Source: DHVE2 group archaeon (lineage in GTDB: Archaea > Thermoplasmatota > Thermoplasmata > Thermoplasmatales > Aciduliprofundaceae). From it: a stretch of DNA of 16,486 nucleotides. The translations under genes were made by a program, and so were the position numbers. A model generated the notes under the pieces. That model saw nothing but the letters and a program-made list of their open reading frames with translations, had not been told where the DNA came from and made no database searches. Below, one piece after another: positions 5,927-11,688 of this stretch (positions are counted from its first letter, which is position 1; each line of letters starts with the position of its first letter). The stretch spans positions 1 to 16,486 of the forward strand of contig WALH01000067.1 in NCBI GenBank assembly GCA_015522935.1, written 5' to 3'.

Positions 5927-6649
5927 TTAATGAATATACAATCCCCCATTCACATCTATGTTTGCTCCTGTTATGTAGGATGCATCCTCAGAGAGAAGGA
6001 ACGAAACAACTGACGCAATTTCCTCTGGCTTGGCGATTCTTCCCAGCGGGATTTCTTTCTCCCTTTTCTTTCTCTGCTCAAGAGTGTAATCTTTTATTAT
6101 ATCTGTGTCCACAGTACCCGGTGCAATGGCGTTTACCCTTATATTTGGGGCTAATTGAATTGCGAGTGAGCGCATTAAACCCAAAATCCCAGCTTTGGAT
6201 GCACTATAAGCAATGGAGCTTTTAGAGCCCTTGAAGGCCAGCTGAGATGAAATGAAAACTATCGAGCCTTTTTTCATGCATTTCAGCGTTGCAAACACTG
6301 GATAGAACGAGCCGTAGAGATTTACCTTTATTGTTTCGTCCCAGTCCTCAAGGCTCATATGATATACATCCTTCCTTATGTATATACCTGCATTGAGAAT
6401 TAGACCATGGATTTCGCCAAATTTTTTGCAGAAATTATCCGCCACGTTTTTCACCTCATCATATTTTGATACGTCTGCTCTATAAAGAACCGCAATTCCT
6501 CCTTCTCTGGCTATCTCACCAGCAACTTCCCTCGCACTTTTCTCCGATTTCCTGTATACTATGCCTATCCTGTACCCTTCCTTTCCAAGTCTGATAGCAA
6601 TTGCTCTTCCAATCCCACGGGACCCTCCAGTAACAAGAACATTTTTCAT
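5927..6649 (-). CDS. short-chain dehydrogenase/reductase (FabG-like)
   Basis: The protein has 240 residues, a classical SDR length. The cofactor motif TGGSRGIG is at residues 7-14, NAG at 86-88, and the catalytic set is N110, S135, Y148 and K152 (YSASK). The C-terminal 'GRIAKPEEIASVVSFLLS' and 'YITGANIDVNGG' are typical of the 3-oxoacyl reductase/glucose dehydrogenase group. Arg33 after the second strand (VYRKSE) suggests NADP(H). Archaea generally lack a bacterial type II fatty acid synthase, so a different carbonyl substrate is likely and FabG is only a nearest label. The gene lies on the same strand as the Ldh2-type dehydrogenase with its own TATA-like box at 6671-6680. Confidence 0.88.
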   Translation of the reverse strand: MKNVLVTGGSRGIGRAIAIRLGKEGYRIGIVYRKSEKSAREVAGEIAREGGIAVLYRADVSKYDEVKNVADNFCKKFGEIHGLILNAGIYIRKDVYHMSLEDWDETIKVNLYGSFYPVFATLKCMKKGSIVFISSQLAFKGSKSSIAYSASKAGILGLMRSLAIQLAPNIRVNAIAPGTVDTDIIKDYTLEQRKKREKEIPLGRIAKPEEIASVVSFLLSEDASYITGANIDVNGGLYIH

Positions 6650-6670
6650 AACTTGGCATAAGAATTATGA

Positions 6671-6680
6671 AAATTAAAGT
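6671..6680 (-). promoter_or_regulatory. TATA-like box for the SDR gene
   Basis: On the minus strand, ACTTTAATTT is centred about 26 bases before ATG 6649, consistent with a leaderless transcript. Confidence 0.45.
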
Positions 6681-6712
6681 TTACTGTAAATGGCATAATT
6701 CTTTTGGGGAAT

Positions 6713-6721
6713 CTTATATAT
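6713..6721 (+). promoter_or_regulatory. TATA-like box before the decayed frame at 6742
   Basis: CTTATATAT is a strong TATA-like element. It predicts transcription starting near 6742, exactly at the TTG that opens the interrupted frame. Whether it still drives transcription is unknown. Confidence 0.4.
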
Positions 6722-6741
6722 TCTCATCTCCATAACTTTAT

Positions 6742-6903
6742 TTGGTAGGTTGCCATAAACCTAGATACACGCTGGATACGGAATTAAATGATGACGAAGT
6801 TCAGAACCTAAGCATTTTAGGGATTCCTCACTCCAAATAGTACGAAATTCTCCATTCAAAAGATTACGATAATGATAGTATTCCAGATGATAGAAGGAAA
6901 TAA
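6742..6903 (+). pseudogene. possible decayed small gene interrupted by an amber codon
   Basis: The stretch 6650-6952 (about 300 bases) holds no intact gene. Within it, one frame beginning at TTG 6742 reads as protein-like sequence for 32 codons (LVGCHKPRYTLDTELNDDEV and onward to IPHSK), meets TAG at 6838-6840, then continues in the same frame for 20 codons ('YEILHSKDYDNDSIPDDRRK') to TAA at 6901-6903. A strong TATA-like box lies about 25 bases before the TTG. The composition on both sides of the TAG is similar and hydrophilic. No family is recognised. It may be a gene remnant, a very short expressed peptide of 32 residues, or chance. Confidence 0.3.
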
Positions 6904-6923
6904 CAAAACATCAGCACCAAAAA

Positions 6924-6932
6924 CTTTTATTT
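6924..6932 (+). promoter_or_regulatory. TATA-like box for nadM
   Basis: CTTTTATTT is centred about 25 bases before ATG 6953 and no Shine-Dalgarno is visible, suggesting a leaderless mRNA. Confidence 0.5.
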
Positions 6933-6952
6933 GAAAAAACCTTTCGTCAGGT

Positions 6953-7465
6953 ATGCGTGCATTGCTAATCGGTAGGTTTCAACCGTTTCACAACGGGCAC
7001 ATGGAAGTTGTGAAATATATTGTGTCGAGATACGATGCGGTGATAATAGGTATAGGAAGCGCTCAGTACTCGCATACCTTAGATGACCCCTTCACGGCTG
7101 GAGAGAGGCATCTCATGATTTCAAAGAGCTTAGAAGAGGAGGGAATACATAACTACTATCTCGTCCCGATAGAGGATTTACATCGAAATGCCATATGGGT
7201 CGCACATGTGGAAGCGATAGCACCACCATTTGATGTTATTTTCTCAAATAATCCCCTTACGAAGAGGTTGTTTTACGAGAGAGGGTACAAAATTGAAGAG
7301 CCTCCATTCTACGATCGTTCAAAGTATTCTGGTAAGGAAATTAGGAGGAGAATGATAAAGGGCGAACCCTGGGAGCATCTCGTGCCCAGAGGAGTTGCTG
7401 AAACGGTGAAGGAGATTGACGGCGTGGGCAGATTGAGGGCCCTTGCTCAGAGCGATTACGAATAA
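6953..7465 (+). CDS. nadM: archaeal nicotinamide-nucleotide adenylyltransferase
   Basis: The protein has 170 residues, the length of the archaeal NMN adenylyltransferases that make NAD+ from NMN and ATP. The nucleotidyltransferase signature GRFQPFHNGH is at residues 7-16, with catalytic-type His13 and His16. 'GIGSAQYSHTLDDPFTAGER' follows (34-53), then 'FSNNPLTKRLF' and the second ATP motif 'SGKEIRRRM', which replaces ISSTxIR of the bacterial enzymes. 'GEPWEHLVPRGVAE' near the end is also typical of the family. It starts at ATG 6953, preceded by a TATA-like box at leaderless spacing. It is on the same strand as the NifX/MinD operon that follows, but the promoter and hairpin between them suggest separate transcription. 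Confidence 0.95.
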   Translation: MRALLIGRFQPFHNGHMEVVKYIVSRYDAVIIGIGSAQYSHTLDDPFTAGERHLMISKSLEEEGIHNYYLVPIEDLHRNAIWVAHVEAIAPPFDVIFSNNPLTKRLFYERGYKIEEPPFYDRSKYSGKEIRRRMIKGEPWEHLVPRGVAETVKEIDGVGRLRALAQSDYE

Positions 7466-7467
7466 AT

Positions 7468-7509
7468 GGACATTTGTGTCCAATAACTTTTTTATGGTTC
7501 ACACAAATG
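7468..7509 (+). promoter_or_regulatory. inverted repeat around the TATA box of the NifX/MinD operon (candidate operator)
   Basis: CATTTGTGT (7471-7479) and ACACAAATG (7501-7509) are perfect 9-base inverted copies separated by 21 bases. The spacer carries the TATA-like element ACTTTTTTATGG (about 7486-7497). A regulator binding both arms would cover the promoter. The left arm also sits in a short hairpin, GGACA-TTTG-TGTCC (7468-7481), followed by a T-run, so this part could instead or also terminate nadM transcription. The Shine-Dalgarno GGTGAT (7517-7522) follows. Confidence 0.5.
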
Positions 7510-7527
7510 CCCTCCCGGTGATTGATG

Positions 7528-7968
7528 ATGAGAATCTGTATAGCCTCTGAGAATAATGGTGGTCTTGACGATTTGGTTGGTTCGGCATTCGGGAGATGTC
7601 CTGCCTTCACTGTGGTTGATATTGAGGATGGAGAGATAAAAAATGTCCGTGTGGTGCCCAATCACGGAGCAAGTGCTGCAGGAGGTGCAGGAGTACAGGC
7701 TGCACAGACAGTTATAGATGCCGGCTGTTCCACAATAATTTCAAGCTCCATTGGACCCAATTCAGGCGAAGTTTTCAGAATGGCTGGCGTGAGGATGATT
7801 GCCGCCCCGGGAATGAGGATAAGAGATGCTGTAGATAAATTCCTGCACAATGAATTACCCGAAATAAATCCCCAGGGAGGAATGGGGGGTGGTAGAGGAA
7901 CGGGACGAGGTATGGGTCGAGGAAGAGGTATGGGTAGAGGTCGTGGAAGAGGAATGGGCGGATGGTGA
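7528..7968 (+). CDS. NifX/ORP-like (COG1433) protein with Gly-Arg-Met tail
   Basis: The protein has 146 residues. Residues 1-108 are a NifX/MTH1175-type cluster-binding domain: start MRICIASEN, 'LVGSAFGRCPAFTVVDIEDG' with the conserved FGRCP cysteine, 'GGAGVQAAQTVIDAGCSTII', and 'SIGPNSGEVFRMAGVRMI'. Residues about 117-146 are low-complexity GRGMGRGRG repeats ending GGW, like the ending of the protein encoded at 1771-2019. ATG 7528 is preferred over TTG 7522 and ATG 7525 because GGTGAT at 7517-7522 then has a five-base spacing. It heads an operon with two MinD-ferredoxin ATPases. In sulfate reducers, a COG1433 protein of this kind (orange protein) with such ATPases forms a complex linked to cell division. 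Here the cluster type and role are unknown. Confidence 0.88.
   Translation: MRICIASENNGGLDDLVGSAFGRCPAFTVVDIEDGEIKNVRVVPNHGASAAGGAGVQAAQTVIDAGCSTIISSSIGPNSGEVFRMAGVRMIAAPGMRIRDAVDKFLHNELPEINPQGGMGGGRGTGRGMGRGRGMGRGRGRGMGGW
7886..7965 (+). repeat. short GGTAGAGG/GGAAGAGG-type repeats encoding the Gly-Arg tail
   Basis: About 80 bases consist of imperfect repeats of GGN-MGN-GGN codons, with ATGGGN inserted every few units. They encode the GRGMGRGRG tail of the NifX-like protein. This is a coding low-complexity region, not a CRISPR or an integration site. Varied synonymous codons in the units indicate that the protein pattern is maintained and that the array is not a fresh DNA duplication. Confidence 0.6.
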
Positions 7969-7982
7969 GAAGGTGACGGGAC

Positions 7983-8846
7983 ATGAAAATCACTGTTACC
8001 GGTGGTAAAGGGGGAACTGGAAAAAGCACAGTAGCAACGAACCTCGCCTGGGCTCTCGCAAAAAAGCATAAAGTTGTGTTGGTGGATGCCGATGTCGAAT
8101 GCCCTGACGATCACATGCTCCTTCGTGCAAATTTGAGCAATGAAGAAAATGTAACGCTTTTCAAACCAAAATTTGATTATCAGAAATGCACAGGATGCAG
8201 ACTGTGCATAGAAAATTGCAATGAACATGCTCTTGTATCCTTTAAGGAAGGCTATCCCTTTCTTATGCCCACCCTTTGTTCTGGATGCCGCACATGTCAG
8301 TTAGTTTGCCCTGTGGAAGGCGCAATTTTAGATGATTACCGACTTGTGGGATTTACATACGAAGCTCAAATAAATGACAATCTTCAACTTGTCACAGGTT
8401 TGCTTGCGGAAGGAGAAGAAAGATCATATCCAACAGTCTTGGCTGCAAGGGAGAGGGCAATGAAAATAAATGCTGATCTGCATATATTCGATACCATGCC
8501 CGGTACTGGTAATCATGTGGCTGCAGCCATAGAGGAATCGAAGGTTGTTATAGCGGTATCCGAACCAACACCTCTTGGAATTCACGATTTGGAGATGATA
8601 CTCAAACTTCTGAAAAAATTAAATTTGAAAGCATGGATTGTTATAAACCGCAGTGATTTGGGCGATGTTAAGGAGCATTACACACTAGCAGAAAAATATG
8701 GGGGTGAGATAATAGCAAAAATACCCATGAGCGAGGAAGTTCTGAAAAGCTATGTTTCCGGGATTCCAGTTGTTGAAAAGTATCCAAACAGTGAGGCGAC
8801 AAGGATTTTCAATGATATAGCAAAGCGTGTGGAGGAGGTGATGTAA
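7983..8846 (+). CDS. MinD/Mrp-family ATPase with inserted 2x[4Fe-4S] ferredoxin domain (COG1149), first copy
   Basis: The protein has 287 residues. Residues 9-16 are the deviant Walker A motif KGGTGKST of the MinD/ParA/Mrp group. DADVECPDDH (35-44) is the switch region. A ferredoxin-like insertion has Cys at 69, 72, 75, 79 and at 99, 102, 105, 109, enough for two [4Fe-4S] clusters. 'FDTMPGTG' is the second ATP-site segment. No N-terminal or C-terminal membrane helix is seen. The Shine-Dalgarno AAGGTGA (7970-7976) fits ATG 7983. The gene follows the NifX-like gene closely and is followed without a gap by a second copy. Proteins of this group are thought to carry or transfer Fe-S or electrons with ATP-driven dimerisation; the substrate is unknown here. 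Confidence 0.92.
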   Translation: MKITVTGGKGGTGKSTVATNLAWALAKKHKVVLVDADVECPDDHMLLRANLSNEENVTLFKPKFDYQKCTGCRLCIENCNEHALVSFKEGYPFLMPTLCSGCRTCQLVCPVEGAILDDYRLVGFTYEAQINDNLQLVTGLLAEGEERSYPTVLAARERAMKINADLHIFDTMPGTGNHVAAAIEESKVVIAVSEPTPLGIHDLEMILKLLKKLNLKAWIVINRSDLGDVKEHYTLAEKYGGEIIAKIPMSEEVLKSYVSGIPVVEKYPNSEATRIFNDIAKRVEEVM

Positions 8847-9719
8847 ATGGAAATCGTCGTGGCAAGTGGAAAAGGAGGAGTTGGAAAAAGCACAATTACA
8901 GGATCGCTTATATCGTTATTAAGCAAGGATTACAGAATTGCATCCATTGATGCGGATGCTGAGGCGCCAAATCTTCATCTTATTTTCAATGTTAGGGAAT
9001 GGGAGAAAGTGGAGGAATTCTCCGCTGCTAAAAGCGCAAAAATAAACGATAACTGCATAAACTGCGGTTTATGTGATAACGCCTGCATTTACAAGGCTAT
9101 ATACGAGAAGGATGGACGAAGATGGATTAAGGAATACCTCTGCGAGGGCTGCGCAGCGTGCAAGATGGTCTGCCCTGTGGATGCCATTGATATATTTGAT
9201 ACAATTTCAGGATGGCTTAAAATTGGAAAGACAAAATACGGGCCTCTGGTTTCAGCAGAATTGGATGTTGGAAAGCCTAACAGTGGAAAATTGGTTACGG
9301 AGGAGAAGAAAATTGCGAGAGAGTGGGTAAAGAATGGCGAAGCAGAGCATATAATAATTGACGCTGCCGCAGGGATAGGATGCCAGGTTATATCTTCGCT
9401 GAGCGGAGCGAATCTCGCCCTCTTGATTGCAGAACCAACACCATCGAGTTTAAGCGATCTTAAGAGAATTTATTCTCTTGCCAATCATTTTGGGATAGAA
9501 TCAAAACTCATAATAAACAAGGACGGAATAAATCCAGATTTCAGGGGAATAGAGGACTTCGCCAAAGAAAACGATTTGGAGATAATAGCTCGTATTCCCT
9601 ATGATTCTTCCGTACCAAAATCCCTATCCTCCATGATGCCCCTTGTTGAATTCTCGCCGGATTCTCCTGCTTCTAAGGAGATTAAAAATATAGCAAAAAT
9701 AGTTGTGGGGTGGTTATGA
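8847..9719 (+). CDS. MinD/Mrp-family ATPase with inserted 2x[4Fe-4S] ferredoxin domain (COG1149), second copy
   Basis: The protein has 290 residues, paralogous to the preceding gene product. KGGVGKST is at residues 9-16 and DADAEAPNLH at 35-44. Ferredoxin cysteines are at 70, 73, 76, 80 and at 99, 102, 105, 109. 'IIIDAAAGIGCQVISS' is the second ATP-site segment, where family members more often have a PPG sequence, and it carries an extra cysteine. The ATG directly follows the TAA of the first copy, and GGAGGTGAT at 8833-8841 is a perfect Shine-Dalgarno. The tandem pair probably forms a heterodimer, as suggested by the conserved twin arrangement in other organisms (known pattern; dimerisation here is inference). 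Confidence 0.92.
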   Translation: MEIVVASGKGGVGKSTITGSLISLLSKDYRIASIDADAEAPNLHLIFNVREWEKVEEFSAAKSAKINDNCINCGLCDNACIYKAIYEKDGRRWIKEYLCEGCAACKMVCPVDAIDIFDTISGWLKIGKTKYGPLVSAELDVGKPNSGKLVTEEKKIAREWVKNGEAEHIIIDAAAGIGCQVISSLSGANLALLIAEPTPSSLSDLKRIYSLANHFGIESKLIINKDGINPDFRGIEDFAKENDLEIIARIPYDSSVPKSLSSMMPLVEFSPDSPASKEIKNIAKIVVGWL

Positions 9720-10093
9720 TGTATGAGAAAGATATAATCGTGTATCTGCTGAAAGAATGTAACGGGCTGCATCCCTACTACATATCGAGGATTGTAGCTC
9801 TGCTGGATATCGAATATCTCAAAGAAAAAGGAGAGAAATTAACCGAATTTGATTACAAAAAGATGCCCTACGGATTTTATAGCGAGAAGATTCCCGAGAC
9901 CTTAAACGAATTACCTGTGGAGAAGGTGAAAAGCGAAGAAGGATCGTACTTGATTCTTAAGGATGATGTGCCCTTCAATCTTCCGGATGAGATTCGAGAG
10001 AAAATTGACAGTATACTGGATGAAATATGCGATCTGAGCGACGATGAAATAAACAGAAAGGTAGTGGAATCGCCCTATTACGAGAAACTGTGA
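9719..10093 (+). CDS. Panacea (DUF4065/SocA)-like protein
   Basis: The protein has 124 residues and is soluble and acidic. The segment 'LHPYYISRIVALLDIEYLKE' followed by 'LTEFDYKKMPYGFYSEKIPE' resembles the core of Panacea/DUF4065 proteins (LxKLxYLADxEYxKxxGxPLTxxxYxxxxYGP). The C-terminal 'LSDDEINRKVVESPYYEKL' matches their usual ending in pattern. Panacea domains often act as antitoxins or as adaptors for proteolysis. No toxin-like partner adjoins here, so a partner role for the MinD-like ATPases is equally possible (inference). ATG 9719 overlaps the upstream TGA by one base, with GGTG about six bases away, so translation is coupled; ATG 9716 is an alternative. It is the last gene of the operon. 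Confidence 0.55.
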   Translation: MYEKDIIVYLLKECNGLHPYYISRIVALLDIEYLKEKGEKLTEFDYKKMPYGFYSEKIPETLNELPVEKVKSEEGSYLILKDDVPFNLPDEIREKIDSILDEICDLSDDEINRKVVESPYYEKL

Positions 10094-10138
10094 ATTCCGT
10101 GTCTTTGTGGTATGGCTAACTGCAATCATTACTGCAAC

Positions 10139-10149
10139 CTTATTTTAAT
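10139..10149 (+). promoter_or_regulatory. TATA-like box upstream of the glutamine synthetase leader region
   Basis: CTTATTTTAAT would start a transcript near 10170, about 165 bases before the likely glutamine synthetase start. It lies before the perfect Shine-Dalgarno at 10191-10199, and is separate from the closer TATA-like box at 10306-10313. Confidence 0.35.
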
Positions 10150-10190
10150 TGCTACATATGAGGATGCTGAACAGAAAGACAAAAATAGAA

Positions 10191-10199
10191 GGAGGTGAT
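10191..10199 (+). promoter_or_regulatory. orphan perfect Shine-Dalgarno GGAGGTGAT
   Basis: This full-length ribosome binding site is not followed by a normal gene. GTG 10202 is too close and stops after five codons. CTG 10206, six bases away, opens a frame with no stop that runs into the glutamine synthetase gene. See the finding on the leader region. Confidence 0.5.
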
Positions 10200-10305
10200 A
10201 GGTGACTGAAAAAGAGTAATGGCATCCTGATCATAGCTCTTTTCATAATAGGAACTGTTAAAAATTTTCCACATTATTTTGCACATCTCTCCAAACGAAT
10301 GAAAA

Positions 10306-10313
10306 ATTTAAAT
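10306..10313 (+). promoter_or_regulatory. TATA-like box for glutamine synthetase
   Basis: ATTTAAAT is centred about 26 bases before ATG 10335, the spacing seen at other leaderless genes in this window. It would lie inside the coding region if the upstream ATG 10299 were the start, which argues for 10335. Confidence 0.5.
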
Positions 10314-10334
10314 CCTAAAAGGCTATTGTCACTC

Positions 10335-11654
10335 ATGCCAGCGAAAGAAGATATTTTAAAAATAGTGAAGGAGCGAGATATAAAGTATATCTACCTGCAG
10401 TTCATGGATATCTTAGGGCAAGTGAAAAGTGTGATGATCCCTTCCGCAATGTTAGAAAAGGCTTTGAGCGAGGGCATAGTTTTTGATGGTTCGAGCATAG
10501 TGGGGTATGCGACGATCGATGAGAGCGATATGCGAGCCATGCCAGACCCGGATACTTTCGAAATTGTGCCTGAGGGAAATAAAAGTGCGACAATAATATG
10601 CAATACGTACACATCAGATGGAAGAAGATTTGAAGGAGATCCGAGGTACGTTCTTCAAAAAATGCTGAAAAAAGCGGAGGAAAAGGGTTTCAGATTCTAC
10701 ACAGGTCCGGAATTCGAATTCTTCCTCCTGAAAATGAAGGATGAAAAACCAATTTTAGAGCCGAATGATCAGGCGGGTTACTTCGATTACGGACCCATAG
10801 ATCAGGGGGAGAAGGTGAGGAGCGAGATAATCGGGATATTCTCCGAACTTAATTACAATCCCGAGGCTGCTCATCATGAAGTTTCTCCAGGGCAGCATGA
10901 AATAGATTTACGGTATGATTACGCTCTTAAAATTGCCGACAGAATTCTTACTCTAAAAGCTATGATTAAGAGAGTTGCAATGAAGCATGGCCTGTACGCA
11001 ACCTTCATGCCCAAACCATTTTACGGAATAAACGGCACGGGTATGCACGTGCATCAGAGTTTACTCAGCGTGGATGGGGAAGAAAATTTATTTTACGATT
11101 CCAATGGTGAATGGGAACTGAGCGATGTTGCCTTGCATTACATTGCGGGGCTTCTCTATCATGCCAACGAGACAACGGCCATACTCAACTCCTGGGTGAA
11201 TTCATACAAGCGCTTAGTTCCAGGATACGAAGCACCAGTGTACATCTCTTGGGCAAACCTGAACAGAAGTGCTTTGATACGTGTTCCTGCGGGCAGAGGG
11301 ATGAAAACCAGAATTGAGTTAAGAAATCCTGACCCAGCTGGAAATCCATATCTTCAGTTCACAGTTATGCTTGCTGCAGGACTTGATGGAATAGATAAAA
11401 AAATTGAGCCTCCAGAGCCAATAGAATTGAATATCTATGCACTAACCGAGGAAAAGAGAAAGGAAATGGGCATAAAGAACCTGCCGGAGAGTCTGGGAGA
11501 AGCATTGCATCATTTCTCCAGAAGTGAACTCATGAGGGAGGCACTGGGAGGACACATATTCAACCATTTCATATATGTGAAGAGGAGGGAATGGAACGAG
11601 TACAGAGCACAGGTCACACCATGGGAGATAGAGAAATTTTTGCCAATTCTGTGA
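10335..11654 (+). CDS. glnA: type I glutamine synthetase (GSI-alpha)
   Basis: The protein has 439 residues, the normal length of GSI-alpha. It condenses glutamate and ammonia with ATP in a cytoplasmic dodecamer. The N-terminal 'EDILKIVKERDIKYIYLQF' and 'FDGSSIVGYATIDESDM' form the beta-grasp domain. 'GPEFEFFLL', 'HHEVSPGQHEIDLRYD', 'NGTGMHVHQSL', 'RSALIRVPAGRGMKTRIELR' and 'NPDPAGNPYLQF' carry the metal, glutamate and ATP residues. The 25-residue insertion and adenylylation loop of bacterial GSI-beta are not evident, so covalent regulation by adenylylation is unlikely. ATG 10335 is chosen by the TATA spacing; ATG 10299 in the same frame adds 12 residues. The same frame stays open back to 10206 (see findings). 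Confidence 0.95.
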   Translation: MPAKEDILKIVKERDIKYIYLQFMDILGQVKSVMIPSAMLEKALSEGIVFDGSSIVGYATIDESDMRAMPDPDTFEIVPEGNKSATIICNTYTSDGRRFEGDPRYVLQKMLKKAEEKGFRFYTGPEFEFFLLKMKDEKPILEPNDQAGYFDYGPIDQGEKVRSEIIGIFSELNYNPEAAHHEVSPGQHEIDLRYDYALKIADRILTLKAMIKRVAMKHGLYATFMPKPFYGINGTGMHVHQSLLSVDGEENLFYDSNGEWELSDVALHYIAGLLYHANETTAILNSWVNSYKRLVPGYEAPVYISWANLNRSALIRVPAGRGMKTRIELRNPDPAGNPYLQFTVMLAAGLDGIDKKIEPPEPIELNIYALTEEKRKEMGIKNLPESLGEALHHFSRSELMREALGGHIFNHFIYVKRREWNEYRAQVTPWEIEKFLPIL

Positions 11655-11660
11655 AAACAA

Positions 11661-11670
11661 TTAATTATTT
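11661..11670 (+). promoter_or_regulatory. TATA-like box for the mfnA-like gene
   Basis: TTAATTATTT is centred about 24 bases before ATG 11689, with no Shine-Dalgarno in between, suggesting a leaderless transcript independent of the glutamine synthetase gene that ends at 11654. Confidence 0.45.
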
Positions 11671-11688
11671 TCTCACCTTTTACCGTCT

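Noticed and set aside
5887..5949. N-terminal extension of the Ldh2-type dehydrogenase to ATG 5949
   Set aside because: The extra residues (MGDCIFINCRKHFYLFSC) overlap the predicted promoter and the end of the SDR gene, and family members start near the MEFEKV site.
6838..6840. Reading the in-frame TAG as pyrrolysine
   Set aside because: No pyrrolysine genes or methylamine methyltransferases are visible, and no structured element after the TAG was found; gene decay or chance is simpler.
7886..7965. Repeat array that might suggest a CRISPR or a recombination site
   Set aside because: The units are in-frame Gly-Arg codons of variable sequence with no spacers; it is a coding low-complexity tail.
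7662..8228. 188-codon minus-strand frame with proline-rich repeats (LPRPIPRP)
   Set aside because: The Pro-Arg repeats are simply the complement of the Gly-Arg codons in the NifX-like tail.
2626..9719. Nitrogen-fixation cluster suggested by NifX-like and ferredoxin-type proteins
   Set aside because: No nifH, nifD, nifK or nifB-like radical SAM protein is present. COG1433 and COG1149 proteins are common in non-diazotrophs.
9719..10093. Toxin-antitoxin pair based on the Panacea-like protein
   Set aside because: No adjacent small toxin gene is present; the neighbours are ATPases and a leader region. The context fits an accessory protein of the operon better.
10158..10205. Fifteen-codon frame MRMLNRKTKIEGGDR as a leader peptide gene
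   Set aside because: It lies too close to its TATA-like box to be fully transcribed and has no Shine-Dalgarno; its last codons coincide with the Shine-Dalgarno itself.
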